From contig NZ_JAPDUW010000001.1 of the NCBI RefSeq assembly GCF_026015295.1, forward strand, positions 2,589,501-2,653,500: a stretch of 64,000 nucleotides of DNA, read 5' to 3'. Under the pieces are notes generated by a model that saw only the letters and a list, made by a program, of their open reading frames with translations, ran no database searches and was not told where the DNA came from. Both the position numbers and the translations under genes were made by a program. This document shows, one piece after another, positions 35,280-47,035 of the stretch (within the stretch, counting starts at the first letter, position 1; every line of letters starts with the position of its first letter). Source of the DNA: Segatella copri (GTDB taxonomy: Bacteria; Bacteroidota; Bacteroidia; Bacteroidales; Bacteroidaceae).

Positions 35280-37205
35280 TTAGAACTCGAGAATCATGCT
35301 CTGGCGAGGACGGAGCTTCACGTTCTTGTTGATAAGAACGGTGCGACCGTTTGTAACATCCGTAGCCTTGTCATGAGAACCGATAATCTCTGCATAACGG
35401 GAAACATTCAGCTCGTTTGCCTCGTTCTTGCCGTTGATCACCGTCATCACATTCTTACCCTTATACTGGCGGGCAATTACGTAAACACCCTTCTGAGGAC
35501 AGAACTGGATCTGCTTGCCCTTGGTAATCACTTCATTGCCCTGGCGCCAGTGCAACAGGTTGCTGAGCCAGTTGAACATCTGATTCTCTGCCTGTGTTCT
35601 ACCCTCAGCTGTAAAGGCATTGTGCTTATCACCAGCCCAACCGCCAGGGAAGTCCTTGCGTACATTGCCATCGGTTACACTCTTGGTACCGTTCATCAGC
35701 ACCTCTGTACCATAATAGAGCTGAGGAGTGCGATTGATGGTAAGAAGCAATGACAACGCCTGCTTCAGAGCCAGGGTATCCTTGCCTTCACCCAGGAAGC
35801 GGTCGGTATCATGATTCTCGATGAATGCCATTACGCTCTTTGGATTAGGATAGAGATAGTCGTAGCAGAACACGTTGTAGAGACGGTTCATGCCGTTCCA
35901 CCAGTCATCGGTCTCCTCTTTCTTTGCACTATTGATGCGGTCGAAGAAAGCGAAATCCATAACGGTTGGCAGATAGCTGTTCTTCTCTGAAAGCTTACTG
36001 TCCTTCTGCCATGCTGCAGTATAGGCAGGTTCGGTTACCCAAGTCTCGCCTACGGTATTGAAGTGAGGATACTCCTCGCCTAGCACCTTCATCCAGTGTG
36101 CCATCGCATCGCGGTCGGCATAAGGATAGGTATCCATACGGATGCCGTCGATACCTGCACTCTCTATCCACCACTCGCTGTTCTGAATCAGATACTTGAT
36201 AACGTGTGGGTTACGCTGGTTGAGGTCAGGCATAGTTGGAACAAACCAGCCATCTACGGTTTCTGTGAGATCAACCTTGCTGGCGTATGGGTCAAGTACC
36301 GGAGTCAGCTTATAACTGGTCTGCAGATACTTATCGTTCACCTTAGCAGCGCCATCCACCGTACCGATGTTCTTCTGATGCTCGGCAGTCTGATTTTCAG
36401 GAGCCAGCCATTCTGGTTTATTAAACCAGTCCTTTGAAGGCATATCGGCAACCCAAGGATGCTCGAAGCCGCAATGGTTGAAAATCATATCCATCACTAT
36501 CTTCAAACCTTTCTTGTGAGCCTCATTTATCAGCTGCTTATAATCGGCATTGGTTCCGAAACGTGGGTCTACACGATAGTAATTGGTGGTAGCATAGCCA
36601 TGATAACTGCTGTTCTTGCCGTTACTTGGACTGTCGTTCTCCAAAACCGGGGTAAACCACAGGGCGGTTACACCCAACTGGTTGAAATAATCCAAGTGCT
36701 GACGGATTCCCTCCAGGTCGCCACCATGTCGCAGACTAGGCTCTGCACGGTTGCAGGTCTTATCACGCATCGTCTTAAAGGCATCATTCTTCAGATTGCC
36801 GTTGGCAAAACGGTCTGGCATCAGCATATAGAGCACATCCTCATTAGAGAAACCGATGCGCTTGTCGCCCGCCATCTCACGGTTCTTCAACACATACTTT
36901 ACCTTCTTCGACTGTTTGCCCTGCTTGAAGTTGAGGGTCATCTCACCAGCCTTTGCTCCATTGAGGTTAAGATAAACCAGGAGATAATTAGGAGAATCAA
37001 GGCGGGCGATGCTGTCTACCTTTACACCCGGATAGTCTACCGTTACATCGGCATTCTTGATATCCTTGCCATACACCATCAGCTGGAGTGAAGCATCTTT
37101 CATGCCCACATACCAGTCGGTAGGTTCAATGCGGTTCACGTTGACCGCCGCATTCATACTTATTGCACTACTCATAAGCAATAAAGAAGCTATTATCTTT
37201 TTCAT
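35280..37205 (-). CDS. susA: GH13 neopullulanase/cyclomaltodextrinase-type enzyme (SusA-like)
   Basis: 641 residues. Signal peptide to about residue 19 (SMNA). N-terminal beta domain about 20-120 as in cyclomaltodextrinases. GH13 barrel: VTALWFTPVLEND, VMDMIFNHCG, nucleophile Asp in GIDGIRMDTYPYAD, acid Glu in NTVGETWV and the stabilising Asp in FIENHDTDRF. C-terminal beta domain about 560-641. It should cut maltooligosaccharides or cyclodextrins in the periplasm. It sits 24 bp after the pullulanase gene in the same operon. The name susA is by likeness in layout and position; strict orthology was not tested. Confidence 0.9.
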   Translation of the reverse strand: MKKIIASLLLMSSAISMNAAVNVNRIEPTDWYVGMKDASLQLMVYGKDIKNADVTVDYPGVKVDSIARLDSPNYLLVYLNLNGAKAGEMTLNFKQGKQSKKVKYVLKNREMAGDKRIGFSNEDVLYMLMPDRFANGNLKNDAFKTMRDKTCNRAEPSLRHGGDLEGIRQHLDYFNQLGVTALWFTPVLENDSPSNGKNSSYHGYATTNYYRVDPRFGTNADYKQLINEAHKKGLKIVMDMIFNHCGFEHPWVADMPSKDWFNKPEWLAPENQTAEHQKNIGTVDGAAKVNDKYLQTSYKLTPVLDPYASKVDLTETVDGWFVPTMPDLNQRNPHVIKYLIQNSEWWIESAGIDGIRMDTYPYADRDAMAHWMKVLGEEYPHFNTVGETWVTEPAYTAAWQKDSKLSEKNSYLPTVMDFAFFDRINSAKKEETDDWWNGMNRLYNVFCYDYLYPNPKSVMAFIENHDTDRFLGEGKDTLALKQALSLLLTINRTPQLYYGTEVLMNGTKSVTDGNVRKDFPGGWAGDKHNAFTAEGRTQAENQMFNWLSNLLHWRQGNEVITKGKQIQFCPQKGVYVIARQYKGKNVMTVINGKNEANELNVSRYAEIIGSHDKATDVTNGRTVLINKNVKLRPRQSMILEF

Positions 37206-37229
37206 ATTACACCTTATTATATATATAAA

Positions 37230-39200
37230 CTATTTCTGATAAAGTATCAAGGCTGACTGAGGGGCAACCTCAACATCCTTTCCCGAAACAAAGCCTAAGC
37301 CTTCCTCATTAATCACACCGTTGCAGCAAGCCACAGTATAATTACCCTCAGGAATCTGCATCTTCTTTGCCTCCTTATTGAAGTTATAGATCACGATGAT
37401 GTTCTTCCAGGCATCAATGCCCTCCAGATTCTTGAGTTGGAAACCTACGAGGCAAGTCTGCTTGTTGCCATTGGCATCCTGACTAGGCAGGAACTCCAGA
37501 TACTGACGTACCTTATCGCCTGTTGAAAGACGGAAGGCAGGATGATTCTTGCGGAGCTGGATGAGACTCTTATAATAAGCAAACGCCTGCGGATACTTCT
37601 GCAGATTGGTCCAGGTAAACTGGTTGATGCTGTCAGGAGAATTATAGCTATTGTGTACTCCCTTTTTGTCGCGGAGCATCTCTTCGCCGGCAAGGATGAA
37701 AGGAACACCCTGGGAAGTGAAGACGCAGGTCTGCGCAAGCTTATCGATGCGGAGCAACTCGGCAGTACGTATTGCTTCAGGGATATTCTTGTCGGTAAGA
37801 GATGCGATGCTTGCCTTCAGACGGTCTACCAGACACATATCGTCATGGCAGCTTACATAACTGATCTGCTCGGTAGGATTGTTGGTCCAAGGCTTCTTGT
37901 CATAGTTCACCTTTGTCATATCCACCTGCGGATGAGCAATGCCACCCACAATACCGAACTTCAGGCTCTCCTCCTGACCTGTAAGACCAGCCAGGAGCGC
38001 ACCCTGATGGTCATCAGAGAAAGGACCACGGAGCGCATCGCGCATATCATCGCTGAAAGCACCGATGCCCTTGAGCTGCTGGGTATTCGCCTTCACCGCC
38101 AGTTTCTCGGTAGGATAAGCACAGCTGCCTGCACTCCATCCCTCACCATAAATATAGATGCTAGGATCGATGCGGTTTACCATCTCACGGATAGCCTGCA
38201 TGGTTTCGATGTCATGAACGCCCATCAGGTCGAAACGGAAACCATCGATATGATATTCGTCTATCCAATATTTCACACTCTCCAGCATATACTGACGCAT
38301 GAGAGGCTTTTCAGAAGCAGTCTCGTTGCCACAGCCTGAACCGTCAGAATACTTACCATCCTTGGTCTTGCGATAATAATAATCAGGATAGGTACGCTGG
38401 AAATTGCTGCCGTTGATATCGAAAGTATGGTTATATACGGCATCGAAAATCACTCGAATGCCTGCCTTATGCAGCGCCATCACCATCTCCTTGAACTCCT
38501 TGATGCGGGTTGCTGGAGAATAAGGGTCGGTAGCGTAACTGCCTTCCGGCACATTATAGTTCTTCGGATCATACCCCCAGTTGAACTGTGGTTTGTCGAG
38601 TCGGGTCTCATCTATAGAAGCGAAATCGAATACAGGCTGGAAGTGGATGGCGTTGATGCCCAGATTCTTGAGATATTCGATGGCCTTAGGCTCGGTGAGG
38701 GCGAGATATTTACCCTTATATTTCAAGCCGGATGTAGGAGAAATGGAGAAATCACGCACGTGAAGCTCGTAGACAACGAGATCGGCTGGCGATTTCAGAG
38801 CAGGACGCACGTCCTTATCCCATCCAGATGGATCGGTATCATACAAATCTACAATGGCGCCACGGTTTCCGTTCACACCTACTGCTTTGGCAAATGTACC
38901 TGGTGTTTCACCCTTGCCAATATCAAAGGTATAGAACTTTCCCTTGAGGTCGCCCTTGACTGTAGCCTCCCAACGTTCATCACCCAACTTCTTCATTTTC
39001 AGTGTTTTATAAGCCTTTCCTCCCTGACCTTGCTTATAAAGTCGGAGAGTTACAGAAGACTTTTGGGCTGTTGGAGCATTCAGGATAAACATGGTTTTCT
39101 CCTTGGAATACATCATCTCATTGAATGTCTGCTGGGCATTCAATGAAGTTGGTAAAACGGTTGCTGTCAATGCTGCAATTATTAGTTTTTGGATATTCAT
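37230..39200 (-). CDS. pulA: Type I pullulanase, GH13
   Basis: 656 residues. Signal peptide ending near LNAQ (about 23). N-terminal CBM48-like beta domain about 25-130 (VTLRLYKQGQGGKAYKTLKM). The type I pullulanase signature FNWGYDP is present, then VIFDAVYNHTF, nucleophile Asp in DGFRFDLMGVHD, acid Glu in YIYGEGWS and the third acid in VSCHDD. C-terminal beta domain ends ALILYQK. It hydrolyses alpha-1,6 branches of pullulan and starch fragments. Operon order GH97, pullulanase, GH13, all on the minus strand. A stable hairpin at 39282-39319 separates it from GH97. Confidence 0.92.
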   Translation of the reverse strand: MNIQKLIIAALTATVLPTSLNAQQTFNEMMYSKEKTMFILNAPTAQKSSVTLRLYKQGQGGKAYKTLKMKKLGDERWEATVKGDLKGKFYTFDIGKGETPGTFAKAVGVNGNRGAIVDLYDTDPSGWDKDVRPALKSPADLVVYELHVRDFSISPTSGLKYKGKYLALTEPKAIEYLKNLGINAIHFQPVFDFASIDETRLDKPQFNWGYDPKNYNVPEGSYATDPYSPATRIKEFKEMVMALHKAGIRVIFDAVYNHTFDINGSNFQRTYPDYYYRKTKDGKYSDGSGCGNETASEKPLMRQYMLESVKYWIDEYHIDGFRFDLMGVHDIETMQAIREMVNRIDPSIYIYGEGWSAGSCAYPTEKLAVKANTQQLKGIGAFSDDMRDALRGPFSDDHQGALLAGLTGQEESLKFGIVGGIAHPQVDMTKVNYDKKPWTNNPTEQISYVSCHDDMCLVDRLKASIASLTDKNIPEAIRTAELLRIDKLAQTCVFTSQGVPFILAGEEMLRDKKGVHNSYNSPDSINQFTWTNLQKYPQAFAYYKSLIQLRKNHPAFRLSTGDKVRQYLEFLPSQDANGNKQTCLVGFQLKNLEGIDAWKNIIVIYNFNKEAKKMQIPEGNYTVACCNGVINEEGLGFVSGKDVEVAPQSALILYQK

Positions 39201-39281
39201 ATTGTTAAGTTGTTGTTATACAGGACATTAAAGCGAACTGAGCGAAGAAAACTGTGACAGATTATCTACGCTCATTTTTAG

Positions 39282-39319
39282 CGTATTTCCGACCAACCGG
39301 ACAGTTGGACGGAAATACG
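39282..39319 (-). terminator. Hairpin between GH97 and pullulanase genes
   Basis: CGTATTTCCG (39282-39291) pairs with CGGAAATACG (39310-39319) and an inner CCAAC/GTTGG stem. On the minus strand only CTAAAAATG follows, so it is a weak terminator or RNA-stabilising hairpin inside the operon. Confidence 0.5.
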
Positions 39320-39331
39320 GAAATTATAGGC

Positions 39332-41506
<2,175 letters not shown>

Positions 41507-41548
41507 TTAGTTTATCTCAATCATTATCTGTTTATTCTTAAGATAGTG

Positions 41549-41626
41549 CAAAGATACAAAAAACAAAAATACCCTCCACGTTTTGGGAGGGTATTTTTCT
41601 GCAAATGAGTGTGCAAACGTTTGCAC
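41549..41626 (-). promoter_or_regulatory. GH97 promoter with LacI-type operator
   Basis: -7 box TATCTTTG at 41556-41549 and operator GTGCAAACGTTTGCAC at 41611-41626, with 54 bp between them. No -33 box at the expected place. A bidirectional terminator (41567-41596) lies between box and operator. Confidence 0.85.
41567..41596. terminator. Terminator of the GH77 gene
   Basis: AAATACCCTCC (41567-41577) pairs with GGAGGGTATTT (41586-41596); T runs on both strands. Confidence 0.8.
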
Positions 41627-41646
41627 GGTATATATAATCATGTTAG

Positions 41647-44322
41647 TTAGACTCTTCCAGACTGCGAAATCATCTCTGTGATATTCTGCACGAAACGCTT
41701 GTCAGCAGCCAGATCCTCTATGTTGAGGTGCATGCGGTAACGCCAGTAATGCTTTGGATTAGCCGGGATATTGATACGCTCGGCATTGGCATCTGGCAGA
41801 CGGAGAGCCTCATCGGTAGCCAACCAGTCCTGGATGCTCAATATGCAGAGCATGGATGGAGAGGTGAGATGGCGGCTGATGATGTCACTAGCCAACCAGC
41901 CTGGGAGTGGATGAGGTGCTGGTCCCTGACGGTAGAGCATCGTATTGTAATACTCCTGGGTACGCTGGATATTCTCATCCCACCACATGCGCAGAGTAGG
42001 CATATCATGGCTGGAAATGGTACATACAGAACGGTATGGATTACGGCTCAGATGTCCGAACTTAACCGATGGATCCTTTGGCATGCTCTGGAGTTCCAGA
42101 CTCAATATCTTCAACTCGTCCATTACCCAAGGCACACAGTCTGGCACCATGCCGAGGTCTTCGGCACAAACCAGCATGCGGGTAGCCTGAACCAGCTTAG
42201 GCAACTTCTTCATCGCCTCCTGATACCAAAACTGGTTGTTGCGGCGATAGAAGTAGTCATTGTAAAGACGGTTGAATGCAGCCTTGTCATTATCATAGAG
42301 CGACTCGTAGATAAAGTCAAGCTGGGCTGAGATACGTGGATGGAAGACGCCAGGGTTGGTATGATCACGTACGAAGAGTACATCACTGATCAGGGCATAC
42401 AAGCCATCACGCAGCCAAAGTTCCTTCTCATCTGTTACATCAGCAAAGAGAGCCTCTACCTTGCGCTGGGTATCTACCTCAGGCTTCATCTGATAACGCT
42501 CGTCATCCAGACGGTCGAGATACTTCTCCTTTACCTCGCCGGCACGCTCATGGAACACACGGTCCAATACCCAATCAGTAATGAACGGACGGGTAAAACG
42601 GTCATCCTGGAAGTGCAAACCATAGCTTTCTATCTCTTCACGGCTCATGGCGAGCGCAGGTGCAAACTGTCCGAGCAGACCATGCACGCTGCTTACCGGA
42701 ATCTCCCAGATACGGAAGAAACCCAATACGTGGTCGATGCGGTAAGCATCAAAATATCTTGCCATGTTCTGGAAACGGCGGTTCCACCACTGGCAGCCAT
42801 CCTTCAGCATCTCAAACCAGTTATAGGTAGGGAATCCCCAGTTCTGACCATTGGCAGAGAAGTCATCAGGTGGAGCACCCGCCTGACCATTGAGGTTGAA
42901 GTATTTTGGTTCCATCCATACATCGCAACCATTGCGGTTTACGCCGATTGGAATATCACCCTTCAAAATAACGCCCTTAGCCTTGGCATGCTCGTGAGCC
43001 TCCTGCATCTGGCGGTCCAGTACGAACTGTACGAAATAGAAGAACGCCACGTTCTTGTAAGCTGCAGTCTTAGGGTCGGTAAGTGCCTTGCGTTCAGCCT
43101 CATCCCATACCTGAAGATCTGGCCACTGGTTGAAATCAGCCGTACCATTCTTATCACGCAGGTATGAATACTGGGCGTAAGGAACCAACCACTGTTTAGT
43201 ATCCTGGAAGAAAGCCTTGTATTCGGCTGTCTTCATCATCTTTTCACCTTCCTGATTGAAGATTTGGCGCAAGTAATTTATCTTGAAATCATTTACCTTT
43301 TCGTAGTCTATCTTATCCAGTGCGTTCAACTCAGCACGTGTCTTCTCAGCCTCAGCACGAGCCTTTGCATCCTTCAACTCAGGAAGAGCATGAAGGTTGG
43401 CATACTGCGGATGAATGGCGAAGACGCTGATGCAGCTATATGGATAACTGTCGGTCCATGTATGAGTGATGGTGGTATCATTGATAGGAAGGAGCTGGAG
43501 CACCTTCTGACCGGTAGAAGCCACAAAATCTATCATGACCTTCAGATCACCGAAGTCACCGATACCGGCACTCTTTCTGGTACGCAATGAGAACACAGGC
43601 ACCAGCGTTCCGGCAAGTTTGCGGTTATACAGAGCGAAGAAAGCCTGGTCGAGTTCATAAGATACCAACTCACCTGCCTTCATCTCCGGCAAATCCACGG
43701 TTCTGTTCATGCTGGCTTCCCAGAGAAAATCGTTCTTCGTATTTCTGAAAGCTACGAACTTAAACTCCAGATGACTGCCCTCAAGATGAGCCGCATCAAT
43801 ATCAGCCACCCATTCATTATAGGTATGCTGAGTCATCGGAAGAATCTTCTGCACATCCCAAGCGCCCAATGCTTTATCTGCACCCAATACACCCAGACGC
43901 TCACCATCGCGAAGCTGAGGAGCACGGACTATCAGACGCACAATCTTGCTGCCCGTTTCCGGCTTCATCTCCTGTGGAACCTGATGATTGATGCAATCGG
44001 TAAAGGCACTGCTGTAGAGGTAAGCATCCTCAGGCATAACCTTCCAATGATCGTAAAGGGTATAAACCGCAGCCTTCTTGGCATTTACATCGAGCTGATG
44101 CTTAATCATAAGCCATTCGGTCTTGACTGCTTTTCCTTCACGTTCTACACTATAATAATAGGTATACGATTTTTCTGGTGATTCAACACACCAGTCGCAT
44201 GCCCATCTTTCACCATCTGTTGTCTCGAGAGGAAGTTTCAGTTCACCTTCCTCCGTCTGAATGTTTACGACGATCTGTTCGCCGAACATTGCTTTATATT
44301 CAATATTAAACTGTACTGTCAT
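41647..44322 (-). CDS. malQ: GH77 4-alpha-glucanotransferase with tandem N-terminal starch-binding domains
   Basis: 891 residues, no signal peptide, so cytoplasmic. Two CBM20-like domains (about 1-115 and 120-245; second has DGERLGVLGADKALGAWDVQKILPM). GH77 barrel about 260-850: SYPYSCISVFAIHPQYANL, GDIPIGVNRNGCDVW, YFDAYRIDHVLGFFRIWEIP (nucleophile Asp), VCAEDLGMVP (acid Glu) and SSHDMPTLRMWWDE. This is the long DPE2-like form, usual in Bacteroidales, that disproportionates maltose and maltodextrins. Single gene with its own LacI-type operator. The start at 44322 gives an intact first domain. Confidence 0.94.
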   Translation of the reverse strand: MTVQFNIEYKAMFGEQIVVNIQTEEGELKLPLETTDGERWACDWCVESPEKSYTYYYSVEREGKAVKTEWLMIKHQLDVNAKKAAVYTLYDHWKVMPEDAYLYSSAFTDCINHQVPQEMKPETGSKIVRLIVRAPQLRDGERLGVLGADKALGAWDVQKILPMTQHTYNEWVADIDAAHLEGSHLEFKFVAFRNTKNDFLWEASMNRTVDLPEMKAGELVSYELDQAFFALYNRKLAGTLVPVFSLRTRKSAGIGDFGDLKVMIDFVASTGQKVLQLLPINDTTITHTWTDSYPYSCISVFAIHPQYANLHALPELKDAKARAEAEKTRAELNALDKIDYEKVNDFKINYLRQIFNQEGEKMMKTAEYKAFFQDTKQWLVPYAQYSYLRDKNGTADFNQWPDLQVWDEAERKALTDPKTAAYKNVAFFYFVQFVLDRQMQEAHEHAKAKGVILKGDIPIGVNRNGCDVWMEPKYFNLNGQAGAPPDDFSANGQNWGFPTYNWFEMLKDGCQWWNRRFQNMARYFDAYRIDHVLGFFRIWEIPVSSVHGLLGQFAPALAMSREEIESYGLHFQDDRFTRPFITDWVLDRVFHERAGEVKEKYLDRLDDERYQMKPEVDTQRKVEALFADVTDEKELWLRDGLYALISDVLFVRDHTNPGVFHPRISAQLDFIYESLYDNDKAAFNRLYNDYFYRRNNQFWYQEAMKKLPKLVQATRMLVCAEDLGMVPDCVPWVMDELKILSLELQSMPKDPSVKFGHLSRNPYRSVCTISSHDMPTLRMWWDENIQRTQEYYNTMLYRQGPAPHPLPGWLASDIISRHLTSPSMLCILSIQDWLATDEALRLPDANAERINIPANPKHYWRYRMHLNIEDLAADKRFVQNITEMISQSGRV

Positions 44323-44371
44323 AAGACTCTTAAAGGCTCTTGAAAATGTTATAATTTATGTTTGATGCTAC

Positions 44372-44448
44372 AAAGGTAAGAAAAACGAGCGAAAAACGTA
44401 TCTGAAATTTGCATATTTTTTTCTCGCAAATCGTGCAAACGTTTGCAC
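44372..44448 (-). promoter_or_regulatory. GH77 promoter with LacI-type operator
   Basis: -7 box TACCTTTG at 44379-44372 and operator GTGCAAACGTTTGCAC at 44433-44448, exactly 53 bp apart; no -33 box at the expected spacing. Confidence 0.85.
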
Positions 44449-44492
44449 AACCCTCACTCCGTAGAAACAATCAATTAATCGTTCATCTCATT

Positions 44493-45833
44493 TTATTCTG
44501 ATTTCTTATCCTTGATGATGCTCACAGACAGCGCACCCGCAATCAGCAGGATACCTGCCACAATCATCATATCGCTCTGACGAGAACCCACCAGACTCAG
44601 GATAGTTCCACCGCAGATGGCAGCCACAATCTGAGGGATACAGATGGTTCCGTTAAACAGACCGAGATAAGCACCCATGTGACCATATCCCTGCAAAGCA
44701 TTGGTAACAAAGGTGAAAGGCATCGCCAACATAGCAGCCCAACCGGCACCAATCATCAGGAATGGGATAAACTGCAAGTACTGGTCGTGCAGGAATGGAA
44801 TGAGAGCAAAGCCCACGCCACCAATAATCAAGCTGACAGCGTATGCCACCTTCGTATTCTTAAACTGAGGGAGAACGACAGCCCAGATAACACTACCTAC
44901 CGCCTGAACTGCAAAGAGAATGCCCACCCAGTTGCCTGCCTCCTGGAATGCTTCAGAAGCAGGATCGGTCGTATTCCATACGGTTTCAGCGATGGCTCCC
45001 GTAGAATAATTCCAGAGATAAAGGAAACCAGCCCAGCAGAAGAACTGAACCAGTCCCACCTTCCAGAAGGTAGATGGCGCCTTGCGGAGCAAAGTAATCC
45101 AACCGGCCTTGTCTTCAGAAGGCTCAGCATTAGAATTCTTCACGCCTCCCTCTTCACTCTTCGCTTCATTATACTCCGCATACTGCTGTGGATTCCACTC
45201 CTTCACCTTCATTGTGGTGTAGATAACACAGAGAATCAGGATAGCCGCACCGATATAGAACGACCAGATGACAGAATCAGGAACCACACCCTTCTCAGCA
45301 TAATTCTTGATACCGAGGAAGGTAAAGAGGAACGGGAAGATATATCCGGCTACAGAACCGGCATTGCAGAGGAAACTCTGGATAGAGTAAGCCTTTGCCT
45401 TCTGTTTTTCATTTACCATATCGCCTACCAGCATCTTGAACGGCTGCATCGCCATGTTGATGCTCGTATCGAGGAACATCAGCGCTATCAGTCCGAAGAG
45501 CATCGCACCGCTCACGGTCAGTCCGAGCGAACCGGCGTTCGGGAGCAGGCACATCACCAGGACGGCAATCGTAGCACCCACAAAGAGATAAGGGATGCGG
45601 CGACCGAAGCGGCACCACGTCTTATCGCTCAACGTGCCCACGATAGGCTGAACCAGAATTCCCATCAGAGGAGGGAGAATCCAAAAATAACTCAAGTTGT
45701 GTGGGTCAGCACCCAACGTTGCAAAGATTCGGGAGATGTTGGCGCTCTGTAGGGCGTAGGCAATCTGCACTCCGAAAAATCCGAAGCTCAAGTTCCAGAG
45801 CTTCCAGAAACTTAAATCAGGTTTTTGTTTCAT
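44493..45833 (-). CDS. MFS maltose/oligosaccharide transporter (SLC45/GPH-like)
   Basis: 446 residues with about 12 hydrophobic segments. N-terminal LSFWKLWNLSFGFFGVQIAYAL and the loop motif GTLSDKTWCRFGRRIPYLFVGA are typical of the sugar-cation symporter type found in Bacteroidota starch loci. A long charged loop (about 215-245) separates the halves. It should import maltose or short maltodextrins through the inner membrane. It starts 21 bp after the LacI-family regulator gene and is most likely transcribed with it, giving control by the same operator. Confidence 0.9.
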   Translation of the reverse strand: MKQKPDLSFWKLWNLSFGFFGVQIAYALQSANISRIFATLGADPHNLSYFWILPPLMGILVQPIVGTLSDKTWCRFGRRIPYLFVGATIAVLVMCLLPNAGSLGLTVSGAMLFGLIALMFLDTSINMAMQPFKMLVGDMVNEKQKAKAYSIQSFLCNAGSVAGYIFPFLFTFLGIKNYAEKGVVPDSVIWSFYIGAAILILCVIYTTMKVKEWNPQQYAEYNEAKSEEGGVKNSNAEPSEDKAGWITLLRKAPSTFWKVGLVQFFCWAGFLYLWNYSTGAIAETVWNTTDPASEAFQEAGNWVGILFAVQAVGSVIWAVVLPQFKNTKVAYAVSLIIGGVGFALIPFLHDQYLQFIPFLMIGAGWAAMLAMPFTFVTNALQGYGHMGAYLGLFNGTICIPQIVAAICGGTILSLVGSRQSDMMIVAGILLIAGALSVSIIKDKKSE

Positions 45834-45854
45834 CGTTATATTGTTTTTATATTT

Positions 45855-46880
45855 TTATCTTGTTGTTCCTCTCACCACGAGTCGTGTTCTCACCACTCTC
45901 TTCTCCACATCATCTCTAGGGATGGAGCCTTCCACCTGACCAATCAGGATATTGGCAGCTTCCTCGCCTACGGCAACACCTCGCTGCTCAACCGTAGTAA
46001 GCATCGGGTCGCACGCCTTGGCACGGTCACCATTGGTGAATCCGCAGATGCTGATTTCTTCAGGCACCTTGAACCCCATCCGCTTGGCGGTATAGAGGAT
46101 GCCGATTGCCGTATCATCATTGATGGCGAAGAAAGCATCCGGACGATCTTCCTCTATCAGAATATCCGGCGTTATTGCTTCGGCATTGGCACGGTCATCG
46201 CAAATCTTCACCCAGTCAGGGTTCTCCGTCAAACCATGCTTTACCAGCGCATCATGATAACCGTTATATCGGTTCTTAGAGATTTCCAGATTCATCGGCG
46301 AGCCGTAGAAGGCAATCTTCTTGCAGCCCGTATCAATCATGTGGGTAACGGCAGTAAAGGCACCCATATAGTCATCTACCACCACTCGCGAGCAGTTCAC
46401 GCCCGTACATATTCTATCATAGAAGATGAGCGGCACCCCATTCTGCAGCAGTTTTTCGAAATGGTCATACTGCTTGGTATCCTTCGCCTGTGAAACGATG
46501 ATGCCACAAACCTTGTTCTGATAGAAGTCTTCACAGATAGCCACCTCCTTATCGTAACGCTCGTTACTCTGCGCCACCATCACACGGTAACCTCTGGCTC
46601 TAGCCTCTTCCTCTATACCCGAAAGCACCGACATGAAGTAATAGTGTACCACCTGAGGTACAATAACTCCAATCACCTTCATCGGCTTCACCTTATTATG
46701 TCTTAAAGCTTCACCCAGGAAATTAGGAAAGAAGTTATGTTCACGCGCGTATTTCTGAATACGCTCCTTTTGGGCAGTACTGATACGAGAACTGTCCTTC
46801 AATGCCCGGCTCACTGTGGCAACACTTACGCCAAGATCGCGAGCAATATCTTTCATTGTTATTGTTTCTTTATCACCCAT
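45855..46880 (-). CDS. malR: LacI-family regulator of starch/maltodextrin genes
   Basis: 341 residues from the preferred start at 46880 (MGDKETITMKDIARDLG). An upstream in-frame Met at 46919 is less likely because the -7 box (46905-46898) lies inside that extension. Helix-turn-helix about 9-30 (VSVATVSRALKDSSRISTAQ), hinge helix region (FLGEALRHNK), then a periplasmic-binding-protein-like effector domain (VIGVIVPQVVHYYFMSVLSGIEEEARARGY through ICGFTNGD). The palindrome TGCAAACGTTTGCA before itself and four other starch genes is the classic shape for this family. Operator placement 53-54 bp upstream of each -7 box suggests activation. The name malR is by function, not proven orthology. Confidence 0.9.
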   Translation of the reverse strand: MGDKETITMKDIARDLGVSVATVSRALKDSSRISTAQKERIQKYAREHNFFPNFLGEALRHNKVKPMKVIGVIVPQVVHYYFMSVLSGIEEEARARGYRVMVAQSNERYDKEVAICEDFYQNKVCGIIVSQAKDTKQYDHFEKLLQNGVPLIFYDRICTGVNCSRVVVDDYMGAFTAVTHMIDTGCKKIAFYGSPMNLEISKNRYNGYHDALVKHGLTENPDWVKICDDRANAEAITPDILIEEDRPDAFFAINDDTAIGILYTAKRMGFKVPEEISICGFTNGDRAKACDPMLTTVEQRGVAVGEEAANILIGQVEGSIPRDDVEKRVVRTRLVVRGTTR

Positions 46881-46897
46881 TGCTATTAGTTGTGCTG

Positions 46898-46974
46898 CAA
46901 AATTACGAAATATCCTCAATATTGGTCAGAATTCATTGACATAAATCAAGTAAATTCTGTGCAAACGTTTGCAC
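46898..46974 (-). promoter_or_regulatory. LacI-regulator promoter with shared operator
   Basis: -7 box TAATTTTG at 46905-46898; operator GTGCAAACGTTTGCAC at 46959-46974, 53 bp upstream. The same operator serves the divergent susC promoter. Confidence 0.85.
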
Positions 46975-47035
46975 AAAATAAATAACGGAATTAACATAAA
47001 AATAGTACAACATAAGAGAAAAGAACTTAATTTTG
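46959..47035 (+). promoter_or_regulatory. Starch susC promoter with shared operator
   Basis: Operator 46959-46974, then exactly 53 bp to the -7 box TAATTTTG (47028-47035). No TTTG at the -33 position, which suggests need for an activator. Confidence 0.85.

Noticed and set aside
46881..46919. Longer N-terminus of the LacI-family regulator
   Set aside because: The 13 extra codons cover the -7 box and the predicted transcript start, and LacI proteins normally begin close to the helix-turn-helix.
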